A stretch of 8,613 bases of DNA, from the NCBI GenBank assembly GCA_021841795.1, contig JAKCDN010000119.1, forward strand, positions 1-8,613, given 5' to 3'. Below the pieces are notes generated by a model. It was given only the letters and a program-made list of their open reading frames with translations, searched no databases and was not told the origin of the DNA. Numbering within the stretch: position 1 is the stretch's first letter; each line of letters begins with the position of its first letter. Position numbers and translations under genes: made by a program. Positions 1 to 5,436 of the stretch are shown here, one piece after another. Source of the DNA: Acidobacteriota bacterium (GTDB lineage Bacteria > Acidobacteriota > Terriglobia > Terriglobales > Acidobacteriaceae).

Positions 1-1
1 G

Positions 2-508
2 TGGCCGTTTCCCGATGATGCCCAGTCGGAAGCTTCAGCGGTTCGTCGGCTCTACTGCAACGGCAGATTTGAAACAGAGGATGAACGGGCTTGTTTATTG
101 CCTACTGCCTGGGAGCTGTTTCCGGAACAGCCGAGCTCTGAATTTCCCCTGATCCTCAATACCGGACGCACCGTGGAGCATTGGCATACGCGCACCAAAA
201 CCGGGGCCATCTCGATTCTGCAGCGCATGTCGCCGCGCGCATGGCTTGAGATGAATCCGCGAGATGCCGGCCAACTCAATCTCCACGCTCATGATCGCGT
301 TGATGTCATCTCGGCTCGCGGCCGCGTGAGCAAAGTTGAGCTGCGCATCACAGAGATTGTTGCCCCCGGCCAGGTATTCCTGCCATTTCACTTTGCCGAG
401 ACCAATGCCAATCAGATTACGCAGAGCGCATTTGATCCTCTCTCACGCGAGCCTAACTTCAAACAATGCGCCGTTCGTGTTGAACGCTCTCCAAGCAGCC
501 CGTCATAG
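2..508 (+). CDS. Molybdopterin nitrate reductase, catalytic subunit, C-terminal part (cut by window start)
   Basis: Only the last 168 codons are present, open from base 2 to the TAG at 506-508. Residues about 48-163 look like the molybdopterin-dinucleotide-binding barrel that closes bis-MGD oxidoreductases. LILNTGRTVEHWHT (50-63) is the nitrate-reductase-like nucleotide-contact segment, and FLPFHFAETNAN (126-137) followed by FDPLSREPNFKQCAVRVER is the usual C-terminus. The 'DGRF' type linker before it appears as LYCNGRFETEDERA. Enzymes of this kind reduce nitrate to nitrite in the cytoplasm. The FeS cluster and Mo ligand regions lie outside the window, so they cannot be checked. The same barrel occurs in formate dehydrogenase alpha subunits, which is the main alternative. 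The FNT and NarK-type genes immediately downstream favour assimilatory nitrate reductase (NasA/NarB type). Confidence 0.82.
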   Translation, partial: WPFPDDAQSEASAVRRLYCNGRFETEDERACLLPTAWELFPEQPSSEFPLILNTGRTVEHWHTRTKTGAISILQRMSPRAWLEMNPRDAGQLNLHAHDRVDVISARGRVSKVELRITEIVAPGQVFLPFHFAETNANQITQSAFDPLSREPNFKQCAVRVERSPSSPS

Positions 509-730
509 GCATTCTCCGCAGCCGGTTACCGCATCCCTTCAAGAGAAGAACAAGGAGCGCCTTGAGCCAACCAGCAAATGCAACCAGCCGCTACGGACGC
601 ATCGGCAGCGGTCTCGCAGTGGCCGCTGCTATCGGCCGGTTCTCTAAGCGCGTCTTTACCCATCCTACGTTGCTTGGCAGCTCCAGCGCGGAGCTCACGA
701 ATCTTTATGGGGAACACATGTACGTTGTGA

Positions 731-747
731 TATTCATTGCATGAATA
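731..747. promoter_or_regulatory. AT-rich perfect inverted repeat, candidate operator
   Basis: TATTCAT-TGC-ATGAATA is a 7-bp perfect inverted repeat with a 3-base centre, in an AT-rich patch of a GC-rich region and about 155 bases upstream of the FNT start at 903. Its symmetry and size suit a dimeric regulator. It does not match the FNR/CRP consensus (TTGAT-N4-ATCAA) or the NtcA pattern (GTA-N8-TAC), so no regulator is named. The function is inferred from position and symmetry only. Confidence 0.35.
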
Positions 748-838
748 CCTCAGTTCGGCACCCTGCTGTGCCCAAAATTGATCGAGCGATCTTCCCCGCT
801 CTCCGCTGAGCAAGCCGGACAATTGATAACTCATCCCA

Positions 839-872
839 CGCGCCGCATCGGTGCGCGAAGTTTGTCTTTCTT
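839..872 (+). promoter_or_regulatory. Candidate attenuator-like hairpin with T-rich tail before the FNT gene
   Basis: CGCGC (839-843) pairs with GCGCG (853-857), and the T-rich run TTTGTCTTTCTT (861-872) follows after a few bases. The element ends 30 bases before the FNT start codon. A GC stem followed by U-rich RNA is the layout of an intrinsic terminator; placed inside a leader it could attenuate transcription of the transport genes. The stem is only five base pairs and the T tract is interrupted, so this is weak. The hexaloop of the nearby 757-772 hairpin is CCTGCT and lacks the A at position 1 expected of ANTAR (NasR-type) targets. Confidence 0.25.
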
Positions 873-902
873 CACATCCGCATGGAATGGAAGGAGTTCC
901 TC

Positions 903-1757
903 ATGGACTACGTAAAGCCCACCGAGGTCGCGGAGACTTTTCTCGTCGCGGGCGCGACTAAGGCAATGCTTGGAGTTTCTGACCTGATCGTACGCGGCAT
1001 GCTCTCCGGCGCGCTGCTTGGCATCGCCACGACCGTTGCCTTCAGCGCCAACGCGCAGGGCCTGCCGCCGGTGGTCGGCGCCGTGCTCTTCCCCGCTGGG
1101 TTCGCAATGATCGTCACCCTGGGCCTGGAGCTTGTTACCGGCAACTTCGCGCTCCTGCCTTCGGCCTGGGTTGCGGGCAAAACGGAATTGAGCGGGGTCG
1201 TCCGCAACCTGCTCTGGGTCTTCCTGGGCAATCTGATCGGGAGTTGCTTGTATGCCGGACTCTTCTCCGCGGTCATGACGCAGTTTCATCGTGCGCCTGC
1301 AACCGGCGCCGCCGCGCTGATTGTCGCCGCGGCTCAGGCAAAGACGCTGGCGTATCAAAAGCTTGGCGCCACTGGCATTTGGCTCGTCATTACCAAAGCC
1401 ATGCTCTGCAACTGGATGGTTTGTCTCGGGGTGGTCATGGGCATGACGTCGCGATCAACGCTCGGCAAGATCGTCGCCTGCTGGCTCCCCATCTTTGTCT
1501 TTTTCGCATTAGGCTACGAACACTCCGTTGTCAACATGTTCGTGATTCCCGCCGGCATCTGGATGGGCGCCCCAATTTCGCTGAGCGATTGGTGGCTGTG
1601 GAATCAGATTCCCGTCACACTTGGTAACCTGCTCGGTGGATTTCTCTTCGTTGGCCTTCCCATGCTGACAATGCGCGCCAAAACTCAACCCCAGCACTTT
1701 CCCGAAGCCCAGATCGTGTCATTTCACGATGCGAAGTCTGAGACTGCTGAGGCCTGA
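903..1757 (+). CDS. Formate/nitrite transporter (FNT) family channel, NirC-like
   Basis: A 284-residue inner-membrane channel of the FocA/NirC family, which forms pentamers that pass small monovalent anions (formate, nitrite, hydrosulfide). I chose the ATG at 903 because AAGGAG (891-896) lies six bases before it and MDYVKPTEV is a typical FNT start; an in-frame ATG at 882 would add seven residues. Six hydrophobic segments are visible. Family marks are FPAGFAMIVTLGLELVTGN (63-81), the second-signature-like AMLCNWMVCLG (166-176), GYEHSVVNMF (204-213) with the pore histidine His207, and PVTLGNLLGG (237-246). The signatures deviate slightly: G-L-E-L-V-T in the first, and Gly for Ala at the end of the second. 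A reductase upstream and a NarK-type gene downstream point to nitrite as the likely cargo; this is inference, and formate cannot be excluded by sequence. It is followed after 76 bases by the outer-membrane channel gene. Confidence 0.93.
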   Translation: MDYVKPTEVAETFLVAGATKAMLGVSDLIVRGMLSGALLGIATTVAFSANAQGLPPVVGAVLFPAGFAMIVTLGLELVTGNFALLPSAWVAGKTELSGVVRNLLWVFLGNLIGSCLYAGLFSAVMTQFHRAPATGAAALIVAAAQAKTLAYQKLGATGIWLVITKAMLCNWMVCLGVVMGMTSRSTLGKIVACWLPIFVFFALGYEHSVVNMFVIPAGIWMGAPISLSDWWLWNQIPVTLGNLLGGFLFVGLPMLTMRAKTQPQHFPEAQIVSFHDAKSETAEA

Positions 1758-1784
1758 TCTCAACTGCTGCCCGGTCCTTCAACA

Positions 1785-1805
1785 TGCACGAGAGTGCAAT
1801 CGCAC
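1785..1805 (+). other. Two overlapping, mutually exclusive mini-hairpins in the FNT-porin gap
   Basis: TGCAC-GAGA-GTGCA (1785-1798) and GTGC-AATC-GCAC (1794-1805) share the same GTGC bases, so only one can form at a time. They sit between the FNT stop and the porin ribosome binding site (AAGGAG, 1823-1828). Stems of four to five pairs are weak and may be chance; a role in translation or mRNA processing is only a possibility. Confidence 0.2.
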
Positions 1806-1833
1806 ACCATAGACGTCACTCCAAGGAGAGCCT

Positions 1834-3306
1834 GTGCCCATAAAACCTTACTTCAGAGGTGTCCGCTTTTTTCTTCTTCTCGCCTTCGGGGCTCTCGCTC
1901 CGTTGTACGCGCAATCCGCGCGCAATCCTGTGCTCAGCTTCTCGGTTTACGACCGTACCCGCGTCGATTCGTGGCAGTGGTTCGCCGCCCCGCCCTACAG
2001 CAACAGCTACGGCTATGTTGAGTCGCTGCTGCGGGCCGGCATTGCCCAACGGGTGCGCCGCTGGGACTGGCAGCTCGAGCTCGCGCAGCCCTCTGTGCTC
2101 GCTCTGCCCAGTAACGCGATCTCTCCGGCTGCCGCCCAGGGCCAGTTGGGGCTTGGCGGAAGCTACTACGCCGCGAACAACAACGCCGATGCGGCGGCTG
2201 CCTTTCTCAAACAGGGCTTCGTACGCTTCGATAACGGAAAGGCAAGTCTGCGCTTGGGCCGCTTCGAATTTTTTGACGGACAGGAGACGAAGCCCACGAA
2301 CTCCGCCATCGCCTGGCTCCAGACAAATCGCATCGCGCAGCGCCTCATCGGCAACTTCGGCTTTTCCAACGCGCAGCGCAGCTTCGATGGGCTCGATGCT
2401 TATTACCAGAAAGGCGCGTGGAATCTCACGGCAATGGCTGCGCGAGCTGATCAGGGCGTCTTCAATATGAACGGCAATCCCGAGCTGAATGTCGACCTGC
2501 AATATCTGGCGCTGACCCGTTCCGATGCCGGGCGCCATCTCCTGTGGCGCGCTTTTGGCCTCGGCTATCACGATGGCCGCACCGGTGTCACCAAGACCGA
2601 TAATCGCGCCTTGGCCGCGCGTGTCGCCGACCACCAGAACATTCGCATCGGAACGTACGGTGGCGACCTGTTGGCCAGCTTTCCCGCCGGCGCCGGCGCG
2701 TTCGACCTGCTCTTTTGGGGAGCGGGCCAGAACGGAAGCTGGGGAACGCAGAGCCATAAGGCAGGCGCCGCGGCCGCGGAAGGCGGATACCAATTCAACA
2801 AACTGGCGACAGCGCCTTGGCTCCGTGGCGGATGGTTCCGCTCCACCGGCGACGATAATGCGGCCGACGGCACCCACAATACATTCTTTCAAGTGCTGCC
2901 TACGCCGCGTATTTATGCGAGACTCCCGTTTTATAACCTGATGAACAGCACCGATGACTTCGTGGAGCTGATCGATCAGCCAGTCAAGAGAGTTGCCGTC
3001 CGCTCGGACCTTCACTGGCTCCAACTCACCTCGGCAAACGACCTCTGGTACCTGGGCGGCGGCGCCTTCGACAACAAGGTCTTCGGGTACGTTGGCCGTC
3101 CGGCGAGCAAATCCCACTCGCTTGCTTCTGTCTTCGACATCAGCGCGGACTGGCGGACAACAGCGAATGTCGACCTGAATTTCTACTACTCATACGCGCA
3201 GGGCAAAACCGTTGTCGCCTCCATTTACCCGGCTGCGCGCAACATGCAGTACGGATATGTGGAGTTCGTCTATCACTGGAGCTTCGCGCGCAAGCGCGCA
3301 GACTGA
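1834..3306 (+). CDS. Outer-membrane channel, AlgE-like (alginate-export family) beta-barrel
   Basis: A 490-residue exported protein starting with GTG at 1834, five bases after AAGGAG (1823-1828). Residues 1-26 form a signal peptide: basic start, hydrophobic FFLLLAFGALAPL, cleavage near LYA|QS. The remainder shows alternating polar and aromatic strands without transmembrane helices, as in a beta-barrel. ASLRLGRFEFFDGQE (137-151), then QRSFDGLDAYY (181-191), matches the conserved 'LxxGRqel...rsfDG' stretch of the alginate-export fold. The chain ends in a strand closing on an aromatic residue (VEFVYHWSF) before a short basic tail, resembling the Bam assembly signal. No alginate genes are nearby. 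Lying between FNT and NarK-type genes, it may admit nitrate or nitrite through the outer membrane; that substrate is inference. Length agrees with 16- to 18-stranded AlgE-like proteins. A long open frame on the opposite strand over this gene is a codon shadow. Confidence 0.85.
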   Translation: MPIKPYFRGVRFFLLLAFGALAPLYAQSARNPVLSFSVYDRTRVDSWQWFAAPPYSNSYGYVESLLRAGIAQRVRRWDWQLELAQPSVLALPSNAISPAAAQGQLGLGGSYYAANNNADAAAAFLKQGFVRFDNGKASLRLGRFEFFDGQETKPTNSAIAWLQTNRIAQRLIGNFGFSNAQRSFDGLDAYYQKGAWNLTAMAARADQGVFNMNGNPELNVDLQYLALTRSDAGRHLLWRAFGLGYHDGRTGVTKTDNRALAARVADHQNIRIGTYGGDLLASFPAGAGAFDLLFWGAGQNGSWGTQSHKAGAAAAEGGYQFNKLATAPWLRGGWFRSTGDDNAADGTHNTFFQVLPTPRIYARLPFYNLMNSTDDFVELIDQPVKRVAVRSDLHWLQLTSANDLWYLGGGAFDNKVFGYVGRPASKSHSLASVFDISADWRTTANVDLNFYYSYAQGKTVVASIYPAARNMQYGYVEFVYHWSFARKRAD

Positions 3307-3367
3307 TGCCGGACCGATTCGCTCCCGTCGCTTCAATCTTCCCCGCCTCGCGCGATCAAGGAGAATC

Positions 3368-4675
3368 ATGGCAACTCATAAGGTAGAGCAGCTCATTATC
3401 GCCACCGTCGCCTTTTTCTGGTGTTTCCTCATGTGGTTTTCGACCGCGGCTTTCAGCCCCAGCATCGCGGCCGCGTACCACCTGAACATCAAGGCGCTTG
3501 GCCTTCTCGCCAGCTCGGCAATCTGGATGGCGCCCTTGGGCAGAATAGTTGCCGGTTGGGCCTCCGATCGATTTGGAGCGCCGCGCACCTTCGCCTGCAT
3601 CCTCACAGCATGCGGCCTCGCCTCCATCGCCTCGGCGTTTACCACTGATTACACCCTGCTTTTCATCGAGCGCATTCTCGTCGCTGTTGCCGGCGTCTCG
3701 TTCGTCGTCGGCATTCAGCATGTGGCGCAGTGGTTCAACGCGGAGGAAATCGGAACCGCGGAGGGCCTGTATGCGGGCACAGGCAATGTCGGAGCGGGGG
3801 CCGGTGCGCTGCTGCTGCCAAGGCTCTTCGGCATCAATTATCATGCCGCGTTTCTCGTCCTGGGCGTGATCGCCCTCTTCATTGCAGCCTGGTATCTGTG
3901 GCGCGGAAAAGCTGCCCGGTCCGTGCAACAAAAACTTCTGACGCGCAAGAAGAGCGACCTGCGCGGCACCCTCTTTGTCTGGAGCCGCTACGTCGCCATT
4001 GCGCTCATGCTCGCTTACGCAATGTCATTCGGGTTAGAGGTTGCTTTGAACGCTTGGCTGCCCGGATATTTCACGCGCGGCTTTCATGGCGCAATCCTCG
4101 CTCTCGGCTTCAACGGCGTGGCGGGATTGCAGATCGCTGCCGGCACTTTTGCCGCTGTCGCATCGTTCACAGCTTCTCTGTTCCGTCCCTTCTCGGGATT
4201 CATGTCCGATCTGTTCCAGCGCAAGCGTTGGACTCCGCTTCCCTTCGTCGCCAAAACCCTCCCCTTTGCACCCCGCCTGCATTGGCTCGGCGCCTCATTG
4301 ATCCTGATTGTCCTGGCAATGGCCGGCCTCACCGCAAGCGGCCTCTCCGGTTCCCTGCATCTATCGGTCGCGGTGCTCGTCGCGCTGGGCATCTTCATCT
4401 CCTTCGGAACCGGCGGCACCTTCGCTCTCGTTCCGCTGCTCTTTCCCGATCGGCCCGGCAGCGCGGCCGGGTTTATCGGCGGTCTCTCGACGGCTGCCGC
4501 CATCGTCTACCCGCTCATCTTCTCTGGCTGCTCAAACCTGTACATCGGATACTCCTACGTTGCGTTGTATATGTTTCTGCCCATCGTCCTCTTCTATTTC
4601 TGGGCTACGCGCTACGAACGTCACCCGCAGGAGCACGGGATTCTGTCCAATCCTCTTGTCGGCGAAGAAGCCTAG
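3368..4675 (+). CDS. narK: Nitrate/nitrite major facilitator, NarK/NasA type (NNP family)
   Basis: A 435-residue inner-membrane transporter with about twelve hydrophobic helices. The ATG at 3368 follows AAGGAG (3358-3363); a longer open frame upstream overlaps the porin gene and is not used. GWASDRFGAPR (63-73) is the MFS loop 2-3 motif. Arg59 and Arg273, in LGRIVAG and LFRPFSGFMSD, occupy the places of the two substrate-binding arginines of NarK (helices 2 and 8). GTGNVGAGAGALLLPRLFG (137-155) is the first nitrate signature, and AAGFIGGLSTAAAIVYP near the C-terminus corresponds to the second. WLPGYF (230-235) is also typical of this family. The loop after helix 8 (QRKRWTPLPFVAKTLPFAP) is longer than in simple NarK proteins. 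It should import nitrate (proton symport) or exchange nitrate for nitrite; which mode cannot be read from sequence. It lies 61 bases after the porin gene and 45 bases before a microprotein gene. Confidence 0.9.
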   Translation: MATHKVEQLIIATVAFFWCFLMWFSTAAFSPSIAAAYHLNIKALGLLASSAIWMAPLGRIVAGWASDRFGAPRTFACILTACGLASIASAFTTDYTLLFIERILVAVAGVSFVVGIQHVAQWFNAEEIGTAEGLYAGTGNVGAGAGALLLPRLFGINYHAAFLVLGVIALFIAAWYLWRGKAARSVQQKLLTRKKSDLRGTLFVWSRYVAIALMLAYAMSFGLEVALNAWLPGYFTRGFHGAILALGFNGVAGLQIAAGTFAAVASFTASLFRPFSGFMSDLFQRKRWTPLPFVAKTLPFAPRLHWLGASLILIVLAMAGLTASGLSGSLHLSVAVLVALGIFISFGTGGTFALVPLLFPDRPGSAAGFIGGLSTAAAIVYPLIFSGCSNLYIGYSYVALYMFLPIVLFYFWATRYERHPQEHGILSNPLVGEEA

Positions 4676-4720
4676 CGACAAAAATCTCTACCTGATTCCA
4701 ACTTGCGATTTGGAGCTCAC

Positions 4721-4879
4721 ATGCAACCGAAGTCGAATCTCGAAGGTGCCCCGCATGAGCCCTGGTACAAATACGGGGTTCTGTTTCTGTTCTTTGAGAT
4801 GGCGCTGGCCATCGCCGTCTGCGGCTACTCGCTCTATCTCACCTTTCACGGGCTTGGCGGATTTCCCGGCAAACACTGA
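4721..4879 (+). CDS. 52-residue single-pass membrane microprotein next to narK
   Basis: The ATG at 4721 is preceded by GGAG (4712-4715) at five bases and the frame ends with TGA at 4877-4879. The product has a polar start (MQPKSNLEGAPHEPWYK), one hydrophobic helix at about residues 18-42, and a short glycine-rich tail ending FPGKH. The helix carries an acidic residue (Glu26) and one cysteine (Cys34), uncommon inside a membrane span and suggestive of a pairing partner. Codon third positions are strongly G/C, like the genes before it. It follows the narK-type gene by 45 bases on the same strand, so it is probably the last gene of that operon. I do not recognise a family; roles such as a small accessory subunit of the transporter or a membrane anchor are guesses. 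The gene is short enough to be missed by length cut-offs. Confidence 0.7.
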   Translation: MQPKSNLEGAPHEPWYKYGVLFLFFEMALAIAVCGYSLYLTFHGLGGFPGKH

Positions 4880-4900
4880 CACACACATCCTCCGCCGTCA

Positions 4901-4939
4901 CGAACGCGCAGCACATCACGATACCGGACTGCGCGTTCG
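4901..4939. terminator. 11-bp perfect inverted repeat after the nitrate cluster, terminator-like
   Basis: CGAACGCGCAG (4901-4911) and CTGCGCGTTCG (4929-4939) pair perfectly around a 17-base loop, starting 22 bases after the microprotein stop codon. The position fits a transcription terminator or an mRNA 3' stabilising hairpin for the + strand cluster. There is no T-run after it (CGCCTCCTGACC), so it is not a classical intrinsic terminator. It also lies between converging units and beside an IS remnant, so an origin in the mobile element is possible. Confidence 0.5.
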
Positions 4940-4982
4940 CGCCTCCTGACCACCCCGGGCAGCGCTGCCGGCGCAGCGAGGC

Positions 4983-5345
4983 CCGGCGCAGGCTCATCGC
5001 ACCCAGGCTGGTCGTGATCTTCCAGTCTCCACCGGGCATGGCTTCATGGATGCGCTGGCCCGAGAGCGCACGCGCGTAGAGCCGCGTCATCGAAGTTGTA
5101 ACCGCACCTTTTCCAGAAAGACCAGCGCTCCGGTGCAATCGTCCGGATCTTGGTCGCGCGCTCTTCGCGGCGCTTGGGGTTGGCTTCCGTGGCGCGCTCT
5201 CGGGCGTGGAGCGAATTTTCAGCCGCGGTCCCGGCCTTCGCAGCAGGTGCCAGACCCGCCCCGGCTGAGCACGGCCGAGGCCTCGCGCTTCAGCTTCGCA
5301 GATAACTGCGTCAAGGTCAGGTTGCGCCCGGACTCCGGCGATTAC
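4983..5345 (-). pseudogene. Decayed IS630-family transposase remnant
   Basis: No single frame holds a protein, but consecutive pieces of an IS630-type transposase appear on the - strand when frames are joined. VIAGVRAQPDL (5345-5313) runs into TLTQLSAKLKREA (within 5320-5258), then RVWHLLRRPGPRLK (5255-5220 region), then ENSLHARERATEANPKRREE and KIRTIAPERW (5220-5122), then GAVTTSMTRLYARALSGQR and IHEAMPGGDWKITTSLGAMS (5108-4983). These match in order the DNA-binding linker, the 'KKKSLHARE' segment, the strand before the first catalytic Asp, and the 'RLYGRA..G.R..E..P.G.WK.TT' core of IS630 proteins. At least four frame changes are needed. The first catalytic Asp (usually FLDES) falls in a damaged spot, and the part with the second Asp and Glu is absent. 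It cannot be functional. Terminal inverted repeats were not found. Confidence 0.75.
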
Positions 5346-5414
5346 CTGCTTCTCGGACTCCGTTTGGCAGGCTTTTGCGCCCAACGGAGTCGCAGGATCT
5401 GCGCTTGTTCGTCA

Positions 5415-5431
5415 GCGAATTGTGGATTCGC
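5415..5431 (-). terminator. Weak hairpin just after the rhamnosidase stop codon
   Basis: GCGAAT (5415-5420) and ATTCGC (5426-5431) form a six-pair stem with a five-base loop, five bases past the GH78 stop in the direction of transcription. No T-run follows, so at most it is a weak or Rho-assisted end of the message. Confidence 0.3.
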
Positions 5432-5436
5432 CACCG

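Larger units (their letters stand above)
509..902 (+). other. 394-base gene-poor leader between nitrate reductase and the FNT channel
   Basis: I see no convincing gene here. One short open frame begins with TTG at 562, behind AAGGAG-like bases (552-556), and stops at 744. Its 60-residue product resembles nothing I know and its third-position base use is mixed, so I do not call it a gene. The stretch is rich in small inverted repeats: GGCCG/CGGCC (621-637), an AT-rich perfect repeat (731-747), GGCAC/GTGCC with a 6-base loop (757-772), GATCG/CGATC (780-791) and CGCGC/GCGCG followed by a T-rich tract (839-872). Bases about 700-750 are clearly richer in A+T than the surroundings and are the likeliest place for a promoter or operator for the downstream transport genes. 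Confidence 0.6.

Noticed and set aside
778..791. FNR/NNR-like site starting TTGAT
   Set aside because: The second half reads CGATC, not ATCAA, so the consensus is not met; the symmetric part is a short GATCG/CGATC hairpin.
1816..3117. 433-codon open frame on the - strand opposite the porin gene
   Set aside because: It lies entirely over a well-supported gene with signal peptide and barrel features; its product resembles no family and is typical of antisense frames in GC-rich DNA.
3212..3367. Upstream extension of the narK-type frame by 52 codons
   Set aside because: It overlaps the porin coding end, has no hydrophobic or family-like content, and the ATG at 3368 has a good ribosome binding site and a normal MFS N-terminus.
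3730..4695. 321-codon + strand frame overlapping the narK-type gene
   Set aside because: Product is arginine- and cysteine-rich low-complexity with no domain; it is an out-of-frame shadow of the transporter.
4958..4969. GGCAGCGCTGCC perfect 12-base palindrome
   Set aside because: Such short GC palindromes are expected by chance in this composition, and it lies at the edge of decayed transposase sequence.
4839..5384. 181-codon - strand frame taken as one intact gene
   Set aside because: Only parts of it match IS630 transposase, and the missing parts lie in the other two frames; it is a pieced remnant, not a functional gene.
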